From Prosopocoilus inquinatus (taxonomy: Eukaryota; Arthropoda; Insecta; Coleoptera; Lucanidae), in contig JAYKNF010000013.1 in the NCBI GenBank assembly GCA_036172665.1, positions 4,216,001-4,280,000 of the forward strand: a DNA stretch of 64,000 nt. The letters run 5' to 3'. The position numbers and the translations under genes were made by a program. Below, piece by piece: positions 9,260 to 21,308 of the stretch (its first letter is position 1; the number at the start of each line of letters is the position of its first letter). The notes under the pieces were generated by a model, which had not been told where the DNA came from, did no database searches, and saw nothing but the letters and a program-made list of their open reading frames with translations.

Positions 9260-10165
9260 CCGGCAATTAAAGCGGGAAATTTAAGGGAAAAAATTGAAAA
9301 AAATCGATAAAAATTTTAAAAAATTAAAAATTAAGAGAACGGAAAAATTGAACAAATTGGGGAAAAATATTCAAAATTTCGGGGGGAAATTTAAAAAAAT
9401 CGAGAAAAATCGACAAGAATTCTAAAAATTAGGGAAACGGATTTCTTAAGTTTCCCAACTTTTTTAAAACATTTCATCACTTCTTACATTTTCCTTCACT
9501 TTTTTTCGAAAATTGTTCAAGGTCAACCCAACCGACGCCAACCCAAGCGAGGCCAACCCAGACGGCGAAAGAAAATTTAAAAATTAGAACGGAAAAATTG
9601 AAAAAATTGGGGAAAAATATTCAAAATTTCGGGAAAAAATTGAAAAAATCGAAAAAAATAGGAAAAAATTCTAAGAATAGAGGAAGCCGATTATTGACGT
9701 TTTACAACTTTTTTAAAACATTTTTCCTCACTTTCTCTTACATATTCCTTAACTCTTTTTTTTTTTTTTAATTGTACAAGGTCAACTCAAACGGCGCCAA
9801 CCCAAGCGAGGCCAACCCAGATGACAGAAAAATTTTATTTTAAAGAAAACGAAATAATTTAAAGAATTAGGGAAAAATGTAGTAAATTTCGAGAAAAAAT
9901 TGAAAAAAATCGAAAAAAAATGGAAAAAATTCTAAAAATTAAGGAAACCTATTTCTCAAGTTTTCCAACAATTTTTCTCACTTTTTCTTAAACTTTCCTT
10001 CCCTTTCTGTTCTAAAATTGTTCAAGGTGAACCCAACCGACGCCAACCCAAGCGAGGCCAACCCAGACGGCGAAAAAAAATTTATAAATTAGGAGAACGG
10101 AAAAATTGAAAAAATTGGGGAAAAATACTCAAAATTTCGAAAATTAGAAAAATCAATTCTTAAAG
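9260..10165 (+). repeat. AT-rich sub-repeats of long linker
   Basis: Three full and one partial imperfect copies of a unit about 250-260 bp long. Each has an A-rich half (GGAAAAATTG, AAAAATCGA), a T-rich half, and a core with several CCAACCC blocks. Cores lie near 9521-9570, 9780-9830 and 10027-10077. A T-run of about 14 ends near 9769. Each core is preceded by CAAGGTCA or CAAGGTGA. Confidence 0.85.
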
Positions 10166-10194
10166 TTTTCCAACATTCTTCCAAGTCCCTAGGT

Positions 10195-10239
10195 GCCGCG
10201 AGCCCCCAAAGGCTAGCGGCCCAAACAGCGCGCAGCGCT
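10195..10239 (+). other. Two adjacent hairpins
   Basis: 10195-10220 pairs GCCGC/GCGGC and AGCC/GGCT around CCCAAA with one internal mismatch. 10227-10239 pairs AGCGC with GCGCT around GCA. Both contain AGCG, as does the hairpin loop at 10321-10335. Confidence 0.5.
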
Positions 10240-10243
10240 CTCA

Positions 10244-10316
10244 CCTCTTCCGTCCAAACGAAACCTCCGTCTATACAAAGCCTCTGTCCACACAAGCCTC
10301 TGTTCATACCCACAAG
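10244..10316 (+). repeat. Short minisatellite, about four 16-20 bp units
   Basis: Units start CCTC at 10244, 10264, 10281 and 10297 and end in AAA or AAG; the last two begin CCTCTGT. Present in every L and M linker. Confidence 0.65.
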
Positions 10317-10354
10317 TGGGCGGAGCGTAGCGGATCCCACTTGTCATATATAAG
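10312..10354 (+). promoter_or_regulatory. Hairpin plus TATA-like box before array
   Basis: Perfect arms ACAAGTGGG (10312-10320) and CCCACTTGT (10336-10344) around a 15-base loop, followed at once by TATATAAG (10347-10354), 37 bp before the array begins. A start about 30 bp downstream of the box would fall at the array edge, giving transcripts made of monomers. The same arrangement precedes A7, A12, A16, A19, A23, A27 and A29 (boxes at 13125, 22845, 31893, 38174, 47582, 56139, 63238). Activity is inferred only. Confidence 0.35.
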
Positions 10355-10390
10355 AAAAGAAACTCGGAAAAGTGTACTTAAGGGGTTCCT

Positions 10391-12021
10391 ATGGCGCCGC
10401 AATGATCGAAATCGGTCGCGTAGAACGTAAACCCGGGTTGTCGCGTATCAAACGAAAGGTCTCGCCGAGCGGCGACGGAAAATCGCGTCGGTTCGATTTT
10501 TCGATCGAAGATGGCGCTGCAATGATCGAAATCGGACGCGTCGAACGTAAACCCGGATTGTCGCGTATCAAACGAAAGGTCTCGCCGAGCGGCGACGGAA
10601 AATCGCGTCGGTTCGATTTTTCGATCGAAGATGGCGCTGCAATGATCGAAACTGGACGCGTCGAACGTAAACCCGGGTTGTCGCGCATCAAACGAAGGGT
10701 CTCGCCGAGCGGCGACGGAAAATCGCGTCGGTTCGATTTTTCGATCGAAGATGGCGCTGCAATGATCGAAATCGGACGCGTTGAACGTAAACCCGGGTTG
10801 TCGCGTATCAAACGAAAGGTCTCGCCGAGCGGCGACGGAAAATCGCGTCGGTTCGATTTTTCGATCGAAGATGGCGCTGCAATGATCGAAATCGGACGCG
10901 TCGAACGTAAACCCGGGTTGTCGCATATCAAACGAAAGGTCTCGCCGAGCGGCGACGGAAAATCGCGTCGGTTCGATTTTTCGATCGAAGATGGCGCTGC
11001 AATGATCGAAATCGAACGCGTCGAACGTAAACCCGGATTGTCGCGTATCAAACGAAAGGTCTCGCCGAGCGGCGACGGAAAATCGCGTCGGTTCGATTTC
11101 TCGATCGAAGATGGCGCTGCAATGATCGAAATCGGACGCGTCGAACGTAAACCCGGGTTGTCGCATATCAAACGAAAGGTCTCGCCGAGCGGCGACGGAA
11201 AATCGCGTCGGTTCGATTTTTCGATCGAAGATGGCGCTGCAATGATCGAAATCGGACGCGTCGAACGTAAACCCGGGTTGTCGCGTATCAAACGAAAGGT
11301 CTCGCCGAGCGGCGACGGAAAATCGCGTTGGTTCGATTTTTCGATCGAAGATGGCGCTGCAATGATCGAAATCGGACGCGTCGAACGTAAACCCGGGTTG
11401 TCGCGCATCAAACGAAAGGTCTCGCCGAGCGGCGACGGAAAATCGCGTCGGTTCGATTTTTCGATCGAAGATGGCGCTGCAGTGATCGAAACTGGACGCG
11501 TCGAACGTAAACCCGGGTTGTCGCGCATCAAACGAAAGGTCTCGCCGAGCGGCGACGGAAAATCGCGTCGGTTCGATTTTTCGATCGAAGATGGCGCTGC
11601 AATGATCGAAATCGGACGCGTCGAACGTAAACCCGGGTTGTCGCATATCAAACGAAAGGTCTCGCCGGGCGGTGACGGAAAATCGCGTCGGTTCGATTTT
11701 TCGATCGAACATGGCGCTGCAATGATCGAAATCGAACGCGTCGAACGTAAACCCGGATTGTCACGTATCAAACGAAAGGTCTCGCCGAGCGGCGACGGAA
11801 AATCGCGTCGGTTCGATTTTTCGATCGAAGATGGCGCTGCAATGATCGAAATCGGACGCGTCGAACGTAAACCCGGGTTGTCGCGTATCAAACGAAAGGT
11901 CTCGCCGAGCGGCGACGGAAAATCGCGTCGGTTCGATTTTTCGATCGAAGATGGCGCTGCAATGATCGAAATCGGACGCGTCGAACGTAAACCCGGATTG
12001 TCGCCTATCAAACGAAAGGTC
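10391..12021 (+). repeat. Satellite array A6, 13 units with partial ends
   Basis: Starts with a diverged 38-bp part-unit (ATGGCGCC, TCGGTCGCGTAG) joined to the long linker, as do all arrays that follow L or M linkers. It contains a GCGTTGGTTCG unit near 11328 and a CCGGGCGGTG unit near 11666. Unit order resembles A18. Confidence 0.97.
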
Positions 12022-12362
12022 TAAATCGATCGCGTCGAATTCTTTCCGACGTAGAAGAAAGTGGCTTTACGAACGTAACGTTTACCACATGGCGAGAGAT
12101 ATACGGGGTGATATCGAAAATGTGACACGAACGCGTGTGTAACAGTGAAAAAGTGTTTCCACTGAAAAAAAGTAAGTGTTAAAAACAACTGAAAACCTCC
12201 AAATTCCATTTCTCCGATGTTACTCCGGTAATCGGAAAAAAGGTTATAAGACGATCGCGGCGGCGGCGGCGGCGTCGTTTTGCCGGTTAAATTCTTCACG
12301 ATTTGCATTGTGCCGTCGCGTGTACGCTCGACCGAACGCGTCGAGATTTTGACGGAGCACAT
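12021..12362 (-). CDS. Candidate 113-aa linker ORF, M1 copy
   Basis: Same ORF as at 8469-8810, with Cys at residue 2 and Thr at residue 8. The MQIVKNLTGKT stretch is unchanged. Coding status uncertain. Confidence 0.22.
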   Translation of the reverse strand: MCSVKISTRSVERTRDGTMQIVKNLTGKTTPPPPPRSSYNLFSDYRSNIGEMEFGGFQLFLTLTFFQWKHFFTVTHAFVSHFRYHPVYLSPCGKRYVRKATFFYVGKNSTRSI

Positions 12363-13168
12363 TTGAATTTGCCGCCGCGTAAAAGATGGGATCGACGAGG
12401 GTTGGTTGGCAACGATCGCGCGACACGCGCAGTAAGGAAACCTTGACACTTGACATATGTAATATTATATATATGTACGGCCAGTCGTGGGGCCGGAGCA
12501 CCGGTGGTCGGAAGGGAGGGGGGGCGTGCTGACTATCGACAATGATCTAACCTGAAAGCGACGCGCGATCTCTTTCGCGTGTGTCGTGTTACGCCCGCAG
12601 TCGGCCCGGCGGCGGAGGGAGTACGTGCGCCGCCGGTCGAACGTGACCTAATCTAAAGCCGCCGACGCGATCTCTTTCGCCGCGCGGACGCGTTCGAACA
12701 TAATTTCGACCGTACATATTACGTAAATAGATGAATAAAGCATGCTTTGGATGTTCGTTTGTGATTAAAAAAAAAATGCGAGCGCGGGGAGGTCGATTCG
12801 TTCGCTCTCCGGCCGGCAATTAAAGCGGGAAATTTAAGGGAAAAAATTGAAAAAAATCGATAAAAATTTTAAAAAATTAAAAATTAAGAGAACGGAAAAA
12901 TTGAAAAAATTGGGGAAAAATAATCAAAAATCAATTCTTAAAGTTTTCCAACATTCTTCCAAGTCCCTAGGTGCCGCGAGCCCCCAAAGGCTAGCGGCCC
13001 AAACAGCGCGCAGCGCTCTCACCTCTTCCGTCCAAACGAAACCTCCGTCTATACAAAGCCTCTGTCCACACAAGCCTCTGTTCATACCCACAAGTGGGCG
13101 GAGCGTAGCGGATCCCACTTGTCATATATAAGAAAAGAAACTCGGAAAAGTGTGCTTAAGAGGTTCCT
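12022..13168 (+). repeat. Deleted long linker M1 (1,147 bp)
   Basis: As L1, but 758 bp of AT-rich sub-repeats are lost between matching GGAAAAATTG sites, with a further 17-bp loss just after. It has AATAAAGCATGC and a ten-A run where L1 has AATAAAGGAGGC and nine. Confidence 0.95.
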
Positions 13169-13599
13169 ATGGCGCCGCAATGATCGAAATCGGTCGCGTA
13201 GAACGTAAACCCGGGTTGTCGCGTATCAAACGAAAGGTCTCACCGAGCGGCGACGGAAAATCGCGTCGGTTCGATTCTTCGATCGAAGATGGCGCTGCAA
13301 TGATCGAAATCGGACGCGTCGAACGTAAACCCGGGTTGTCGCATATCAAACGAAAGGTCTCGCCGAGCGGTGACGGAAAATCGCGTCGGTTCGATTTTTC
13401 GATCGAAGATGGCGCTGCAATGATCGAAACTGGACGCGTCGAACGTAAACCCGGGTTGTCGCGCATCAAACGAAAGGTCTCGCCGAGCGGCGACGGAAAA
13501 TCGCGTCGGTTCGATTTTTCGATCGAAGATGGCGCTGCAATGATCGAAACTGGACGCGTCGAACGTAAACCCGGGTTGTCGCGCATCAAACGAAAGGTC
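13169..13599 (+). repeat. Satellite array A7, 3 units with partial ends
   Basis: Shortest array. It ends TCGCGCATC rather than TCGCCTATC, as does A19, so it was cut and rejoined to a linker at a different unit type. TTCGATTCTTCG near 13272 is shared with A19. Confidence 0.97.
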
Positions 13600-13878
13600 T
13601 AAATCGATCGCGTCGAATTCTTTCCGACGTAGAAGAAAGTAGCTTTACGAACGTAACGTTTACCACACGGCGAGAGATATACGGGGTGATATCGAAAATG
13701 TGACACGAACGCGTGTGTAACAGTGAAAAAGTGTTTCCACTGAAAAAAAGTAAGTGTTAAAAACAACTGAAAACCTCCGAATTCCATTTCTCCGATGTTA
13801 CTCCGGTAATCGGAAAAAAGGTTATAAGACGATCGCGGCGGCGGCGGCGGCGTCGTTTTGCCGGTTAAATTCTTCACG
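13600..13878 (+). repeat. Short linker S5
   Basis: 279 bp, S1 subtype. Confidence 0.96.
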
Positions 13879-14751
13879 AAACCCGGGTTGTCGCGTATCA
13901 AACGAAAGGTCTCGCCGAGCGGCGACGGAAAATCGCGTCGGTTCGATTTTTCGATCGAAGATGGCGCTGCAATGATCGAAATCGAACGCGTCGAACGTAA
14001 ACCCGGATTGTCGCGTATCAAACGAAAGGTCTCGCCGAGCGGCGACGGAAAATCGCGTCGGTTCGATTTCTCGATCGAAGATGGCGCTGCAATGATCGAA
14101 ATCGGACGCGTCGAACGTAAACCCGGGTTGTCGCATATCAAACGAAAGGTCTCGCCGAGCGGCGACGGAAAATCGCGTCGGTTCGATTTTTCGATCGAAG
14201 ATGGCGCTGCAATGATCGAAATCGGACGCGTCGAACGTAAACCCGGGTTGTCGCGTATCAAACGAAAGGTCTCGCCGAGCGGCGACGGAAAATCGCGTCG
14301 GTTCGATTTTTCGATCGAAGATGGCGCTGCAATGATCGAAATCGAACGCGTCGAACGTAAACCCGGGTTGTCGCGTATCAAACGAAAGGTCTCACCGAGC
14401 GGCGACGGAAAATCGCGTCGGTTCGATTTTTCGATCGAAGATGGCGCTGCAATGATCGAAATCGGACGCGTCGAACGTAAACCCGGATTGTCGCGTATCA
14501 AACGAAAGGTCTCGCCGAGCGGCGACGGAAAATCGCGTCGGTTCGATTTTTCGATCGAAGATGGCGCTGCAATAATCGAAATCGGACGCGTCGAACGTAA
14601 ACCCGGGTTGTCGCGTATCAAACGAAAGGTCTCGCCGAGCGGCGACGGAAAGTCGCGTCGGTTCGATTTTTCGATCGAACATGGCGCTGCAATGATCGAA
14701 ATCGGACGCGTCGAACGTAAACCCGGATTGTCGCCTATCAAACGAAAGGTC
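13879..14751 (+). repeat. Satellite array A8, 7 units + 33 bp
   Basis: Counterpart of A2. Its seven units also form the left part of A20. Confidence 0.97.
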
Positions 14752-15030
14752 TAAATCGATCGCGTCGAATTCTTTCCGACGTAGAAGAAAGTAGCTTTAC
14801 GAACGTAACGTTTACCACACGGCGAGAGATATACGGGGTGATATCGAAAATGTGACACGAACGCGTGTGTAACAGTGAAAAAGTGTTTCCACTGAAAAAA
14901 AGTAAGTGTTAAAAACAACTGAAAACCTCCAAATTCCATTTCTCCGATGTTACTCCGGTAATCGGAAAAAAGGTTATAAGACAATCGCGGCGGCGGCGGC
15001 GGCGTCGTTTTGCCGGTTAAATTCTTCACG
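14752..15030 (+). repeat. Short linker S6
   Basis: 279 bp, S2 subtype, with a private AGACAATCG near 14980. This linker is missing in the related 37-50 kb block. Confidence 0.96.
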
Positions 15031-16623
15031 AAACCCGGGTTGTCGCGTATCAAACGAAAGGTCTCGCCGAGCGGCGACGGAAAATCGCGTCGGTTCGACT
15101 TTTCGATCGAAGATGGCGCTGCAATGATCGAAATCGAACGCGTCGAACGTAAACCCGGATTGTCGCGTATCAAACGAAAGGTCTCGCCGAGCGGCGACGG
15201 AAAATCGCGTCGGTTCGATTTCTCGATCGAAGATGGCGCTGCAATGATCGAAATCGGACGCGTCGAACGTAAACCCGGGTTGTCGCATATCAAACGAAAG
15301 GTCTCGCCGAGCGGCGACGGAAAATCGCGTCGGTTCGATTTTTCGATCGAAGATGGCGCTGCAGTGATCGAAATCGGACGCGTCGAACGTAAACCCGGGT
15401 TGTCGCGTATCAAACGAAAGGTCTCGCCGAGCGGCGACGGAAAATCGCGTCGGTTCGATTTTTCGATCTAAGATGGCGCTGCAATGATCGAAATCGAACG
15501 CGTCGAACGTAAACCCGGATTGTCGCGTATCAAACGAAAGGTCTCGCCGAGCGGCGACGGAAAATCGCGTCGGTTCTATTTTTCGATCGAAGATGGCGCT
15601 GCAATGATCGAAACTGGACGCGTCGAACGTAAACCCGGGTTGTCGCGCATCAAACGAAAGGTCTCGCCGAGCGGCGACGGAAAATCGCGTCGGTTCGATT
15701 TTTCGATTGAAGATGGCGCTGCAGTGATCGAAACTGTACGCATCGAACGTAAACCCGGGTTGTCGCGCATCAAACGAAAGGTCTCGCCGAGCGGCGACGG
15801 AAAATCGCGTCGGTTCGATTTTTCGATCGAGGATGGCGCTGCAATTATCGAAACTGGACGCGTCGAACGTAAACCCGGGTTGTCGCGCATCAAACGAAAG
15901 GTCTCGCCGAGCGGCGACGGAAAATCGCGTCGGTTCGATTTTTCGATCGAAGATGGCGCTGCAATGATCGAAATCGGACGCGTCGAACGTAAACCCGGGT
16001 TGTCGCATATCAAACGAAAGGTCTCGCCGAGCGGTGACGGAAAATCGCGTCGGTTCGATTTTTCGATCGAACATGGCGCTGCAATGATCGAAATCGAACG
16101 CGTCGAACGTAAACCCGGATTGTCGCGTATCAAACGAAAGGTCTCGCCGAGCGGCGACGGAAAATCGCGTCGGTTCGATTTTTCGATCGAAGATGGCGCT
16201 GCAATGATCGAAATCGGACGCGTCGAACGTAAACCCGGGTTGTCGCGTATCAAACGAAAGGTCTCGCCGAGCGGCGACGGAAAATCGCGTCGGTTCGATT
16301 TTTCGATCGAAGATGGCGCTGCAATGATCGAAATCGAACGCGTCGAACGTAAACCCGGGTTGTCGCATATCAAACGAAAGGTCTCGCCGAGCGGCGACGG
16401 AAAATCGCGTCGGTTCGATTTTTCGAGCGAAGATGGCGCTGCAATGATCGAAATCGGACGCGACGAACGTAAACCCGGATTGTCGCGTATCAAACGAAAG
16501 GTCTCGCCGAGCGGCGACGGAAAGTCGCGTCGGTTCGATTTTTCGATCGAACATGGCGCTGCAATGATCGAAATCGGACGCGTCGAACGTAAACCCGGAT
16601 TGTCGCCTATCAAACGAAAGGTC
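15031..16623 (+). repeat. Satellite array A9, 13 units + 33 bp
   Basis: Counterpart of A3, with the same TAA (15469-15471) and unit order. GCGACGAACG near 16461 is shared with A20. Confidence 0.97.
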
Positions 16624-16902
16624 TAAATCGATCGCGTCGAATTCTTTCCGACGTAGAAGAAAGTAGCTTTACGAACGTAACGTTTACCACACGGCGAGAG
16701 ATATACGGGGTGATATCGAGAATGTGACCCGAACGCGTGTGTAACAGTGAAAAAGTGTTTCCACTGAAAAAAAGTAAGTGTTAAAAACAACTGAAAACCT
16801 CCAAATTCCATTTCTCCGATGTTACTCCGGTAATCGGAAAAAAGGTTATAAGACGATCGCGGCGGCGGCGGCGGTGTCGTTTTGCCGGTTAAATTCTTCA
16901 CG
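16624..16902 (+). repeat. Short linker S7
   Basis: 279 bp, S3 subtype. Confidence 0.96.
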
Positions 16903-19215
16903 AAACCCGGGTTGTCGCGTATCAAACGAAAGGTCTCGCCGAGCGGCGACGGAAAATCGCGTCGGTTCGATTTTTCGATCGAAGATGGCGCTGCAATGAT
17001 CGAAATCGGACGCGTCGAACGTAAACCCGGGTTGTCGCGTATCAAACGAAAGGTCTCGCCGAGCGGCGACGGAAAATCGCGTCGGTTCGATTTTTCGATC
17101 GAAGATGGCGCTGCAATGATCGAAATCGAACGCGTCGAACGTAAACCCGGATTGTCGCGTATCAAACGAAAGGTCTCGCCGAGCGGCGACGGAAAATCGC
17201 GTCGGTTCTATATTTCGATCGAAGATGGCGCTGCAATGATCGAAACTGGACGCGTCGAACGTAAACCCGGGTTGTCGCGCATCAAACGAAAGGTCTCGCC
17301 GAGCGGCGACGGAAAATCGCGTCGGTTCGATTTTTCGATCGAAGATGGCGCTGCAGTGATCGAAACTGTACGCATCGAACGTAAACCCGGGTTGTCGCGC
17401 ATCAAACGAAAGGTCTCGCCGAGCGGCGACGGAAAATCGCGTCGGTTCGATTTTTCGATGGAAGATGGCGCTGCAATTATCGAAACTGGACGCGTCGAAC
17501 GTAAACCCGGGTTGTCGCGCATCAAACGAAAGGTCTCGCCGAGCGGCGACGGAAAATGGCGTCGGTTCAATTTTTCGATCGAAGATGGCGCTGCAATGAT
17601 CGAAATCGGACGCGTCGAACGTAAACCCGGGTTGTCGCGTATCAAACGAAAGGTCTCGCCGAGCGGCGACGGAAAATGGCGTCGGTTCGATTTTTCGATC
17701 GAAGATGGCGCTGCAATGATCGATATCGGACGCGTCGAACGTAAACCCGGGTTGTCGCGTATCAAACGAAAGGTCTCGCCGAGCGGCGACGGAAAATCGC
17801 GTCGGTTCGATTTTTCGATCGAAGATGGCGCTGCAATGATCGAAACTGGACGCGTCGAACGTAAACCCGGGTTGTCGCGCATCAAACGAAAGGTCTCGCC
17901 GTGCGGCGACGGAAAATCGCGTCGGTTCGATTTTTCGATCGAAGATGGCGCTGCAATGATCGAAACTGGACGCGTCGAACGTAAACCCGGGTTGTCGCTC
18001 ATCAAACGAAAGGTCTCGCCGAGCGGCGACGGAAAATCGCGTCGGTTCGATTTTTCGATCGAAGATGGCGTTGCAATGATCGAAATCGGACGCGTCGAAC
18101 GTAAACCCGGGTTGTCGCATATCAAACGAAAGGTCTCGCCGAGCGGTGACGGAAAATCGCGTCGGTTCGATTTTTCGATCGAACATGGCGCTGCAATGAT
18201 CGAAATCGAACGCGTCGAACGTAAACCCGGATTGTCGCGTATCAAACGAAAGGTCTCGCCGAGCGGCGACGGAAAATCGCGTCGGTTCGATTTTTCGATC
18301 GAAGATGGCGCTGCAATGATCGAAATCGGACGCGTCGAACGTAAACCCGGGTTGTCGCGCATAAAACGAAAGGTCTCGCCGAGCGGCGACGGAAAATCGC
18401 GTCGGTTCGATTTTTCGATCGAAGATGGCGCTGCAATGATCGAAATCGGACGCGTCGAACGTAAACCCGGGTTGTCGCGCATCAAACGAAAGGTCTCGCC
18501 GAGCGGCGACGGAAAATCGCGTCGGTTCGATTTTTCGATCGAAGATGGCGCTGCAATTATCGAAACTGGACGCGTCGAACGTAAACCCGGGTTGTCGCGC
18601 ATCAAACGAAAGGTCTCACCGAGCGGCGACGGAAAATGGCGTCGGTTCGATTTTTCGATCGAAGATGGCGCTGCAATGATCGAAATCGGACGCGTCGAAC
18701 GTAAACCCGGGTTGTCGCGTATCAAACGAAAGGTCTCGCCGAGCGGCGACGGAAAATCGCGTCGGTTCGATTTTTCGATCGAAGATGGCGCTGCAATGAT
18801 CGATATCGGACGCGTCGAACGTAAACCCGGGTTGTCGCGTATCAAACGAAAGGTCTCGCCGAGCGGCGACGGAAAATCGCGTCGGTTCGATTTTTCGATC
18901 GAAGATGGCGCTGCAATGATCGAAATCGAACGCGTCGAACGTAAACCCGGGTTGTCGCATATCAAACGAAAGGTCTCGCCGAGCGGCGACGGAAAATCGC
19001 GTCGGTTCGATTTTTCGAGCGAAGATGGCGCTGCAATGATCGAAATCGGACGCGTCGAACGTAAACCCGGATTGTCGCGTATCAAACGAAAGGTCTCGCC
19101 GAGCGGCGACGGAAAGTCTCGTCGGTTCGATTTTTCGATCGAACATGGCGCTGCAATGATCGAAATCGGACGCGTCGAACGTAAACCCGGATTGTCGCCT
19201 ATCAAAGGAAAGGTC
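16903..19215 (+). repeat. Satellite array A10, 19 units + 33 bp
   Basis: Ends ATCAAAGGAAAGG, a change shared only with A14 and A21. It also has TTCTATATTTCG near 17207, GGCGTTGCAATG near 18068 and GATATCGGA units. The plus frame is open end to end. Confidence 0.97.
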
Positions 19216-19494
19216 TAAATCGATCGCGTCGAATTCTTTCCGACGTAGAAGAAAGTAGCTTTACGAACGTAACGTTTACCACACGGCGAGAGATATACGG
19301 GGTGATATCGAGAATGTGACCCGAACGCGTGTGTAACAGTGAAAAAGTGTTTCCACTGAAAAAAAGTAAGTGTTAAAAACAACTGAAAACCTCCAAATTC
19401 CATTTCTCCGATGTTACTCCGGTAATCGGAAAAAAGGTTATAAGACGATCGCGGCGGCGGCGGCGGTGTCGTTTTGCCGGTTAAATTCTTCACG
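19216..19494 (+). repeat. Short linker S8
   Basis: 279 bp, S3 subtype; the following array starts AAACTCGGG. Confidence 0.96.
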
Positions 19495-20967
19495 AAACTC
19501 GGGTTGTCGCGTATCAAACGAAAGGTCTCGCCGAGCGGCGACGGAAAATCGCGTCGGTTCGATTTTTCGATCGAAGATGGCGCTGCAATGATCGAAATCG
19601 AACGCGTCGAACGTAAACCCGGATTGTCGCGTATCAAACGAAAGGTCTCGCCGAGCGGCGACGGAAAATCGCGTCGGTTCGATTTCTCGATCGAAGATGG
19701 CGCTGCAATGATCGAAATCGGACGCGTCGAACGTAAACCCGGGTTGTCGCATATCAAACGAAAGGTCTCGCCGAGCGGCGACGGAAAATCGCGTCGGTTC
19801 GATTTTTCGATCGAAGATGGCGCTGCAATGATCGAAATCGAACGCGTCGAACGTAAACACGGATTGTCGCGTATCAAACGAAAGGTCTCGCCGAGCGGCG
19901 ACGGAAAATCGCGTCGGTTCTATTTTTCGATCGAAGATGGCGCTGCAATTATCGAAACTGGACGCGTCGAACGTAAACCCGGGTTGTCGCGCATCAAACG
20001 AAAGGTCTCGCCGAGCGGCGACGGAAAATGGCGTCGGTTCAATTTTTCGATCGAAGATGGCGCTGCAATGATCGAAATCGGACGCGTCGAACGTAAACCC
20101 GGGTTGTCGCATATCAAACGAAAGGTCTCGCCGAGCGGTGACGGAAAATCGCGTCGGTTCGATTTTTCGATCGAAGATGGCGCTGCAATGATCGAAACTG
20201 GACGCGTCGAACGTAAACCCGGGTTGTCGCGCATCAAACGAAAGGTCTCGCCGAGCGGCGACGGAAAATCGCGTCGGTTCGATTTTTCGATCGAAGATGG
20301 CGCTGCAATGATCGAAATCGGACGCGTCGAACGTAAACCCGGGTTGTCGCGTATCAAACGAAAGGTCTCGCCGAGCGGCGACGGAAAATCGCGTCGGTTC
20401 GATTTTTCGATCGAAGATGGCGCTGCAATGATCGAAACTGGACGCGTCGAACGTAAACCCGGGTTGTCGCGCATCAAACGAAAGGTCTCGCCGAGCGGCG
20501 ACGGAAAATCGCGTCGGTTCGATTTTTCGATCGAAGATTTCGCTGCAATGATCGAAATCGGACGCGTCGAACGTAAACCCGGGTTGTCGCATATCAAACG
20601 AAAGGTCTCGCCGAGCGGTGACGGAAAATCGCGTCGGTTCGATTTTTCGATCGAACATGGCGCTGCAATGATCGAAATCGAACGCGTCGAACGTAAACCC
20701 GGATTGTCGCGTATCAAACGAAAGGTCTCGCCGAGCGGCGACGGAAAATCGCGTCGGTTCGATTTTTCGATCGAAGATGGCGCTGCAATGATCGAAATCG
20801 GACGCGTCGAACGTAAACCCGGGTTGTCGCGCATAAAACGAAAGGTCTCGCCGAGCGGCGACGGAAAATCGCGTCGGTTCGATTTTTCGATCGAAGATGG
20901 CGCTGCAATGATCGAAATCGGACGCGTCGAACGTAAACCCGGATTGTCGCCTATCAAACGAAAGGTC
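19495..20967 (+). repeat. Satellite array A11, 12 units + 33 bp
   Basis: Marked by AAACTCGGG at the start, AAACACGGA near 19857 and GAAGATTTCGC near 20535. Same as A15; A22 has one unit more. Confidence 0.97.
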
Positions 20968-21308
20968 TAAATCGATCGCGTCGAATTCTTTCCGACGTAG
21001 AAGAAAGTAGCTTTACGAACGTAACGTTTACCACATGGCGAGAGATATACGGGGTGATATCGAAAATGTGACACGAACGCGTGTGTAACAGTGAAAAAGT
21101 GTTTCCACTGAAAAAAAGTAAGTGTTAAAAACAACTGAAAACCTCCAAATTCCATTTCTCCGATGTTACTCCGGTAATCGGAAAAAAGGTTATAAGACGA
21201 TCGCGGCGGCGGCGGCGGCGTCGTTTTGCCGGTTAAATTCTTCACGATTTGCATTGTGCCGTCGCGTGTACGCTCGACCGAACGCATCGAGATTTTGACG
21301 GAGCTCAT
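20967..21308 (-). CDS. Candidate 113-aa linker ORF, L2 copy
   Basis: Intact copy of the ORF at 8469-8810, with Arg at residue 95. Coding status uncertain. Confidence 0.25.
   Translation of the reverse strand: MSSVKISMRSVERTRDGTMQIVKNLTGKTTPPPPPRSSYNLFSDYRSNIGEMEFGGFQLFLTLTFFQWKHFFTVTHAFVSHFRYHPVYLSPCGKRYVRKATFFYVGKNSTRSI

Larger units (their letters stand above)
8470..10390 (+). repeat. Long linker L1 (1,921 bp), reference copy
   Basis: Parts in order: S-linker sequence 8470-8748; a CpG-rich part to about 9180 holding a minus-strand ORF start, a minus-strand TATA-like box and two hairpins; AATAAA then an A-run at 9182-9223; an AT-rich block of imperfect sub-repeats, about 9260-10165; a hairpin/minisatellite block 10195-10344; a plus-strand TATA-like box at 10347. 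Array A6 begins at ATGGCGCC. I recognise no known transposon family in it. Confidence 0.95.

Noticed and set aside
9521..10077. Telomeric or interstitial telomere repeats (CCAACCC blocks)
   Set aside because: No run of TTAGG, TTAGGG or related unit; the blocks are irregular and part of a 250-bp sub-repeat.
10089..10307. 72-aa minus-strand ORF at the end of each long linker
   Set aside because: It spans the hairpins, minisatellite and AT-rich repeat, shows no domain, and ends in low-complexity sequence; M copies truncate it.
8470..10390. rDNA intergenic spacer
   Set aside because: Promoter-like end and nested repeats are reminiscent, but I see no 18S, 5.8S or 28S sequence anywhere in 64 kb.
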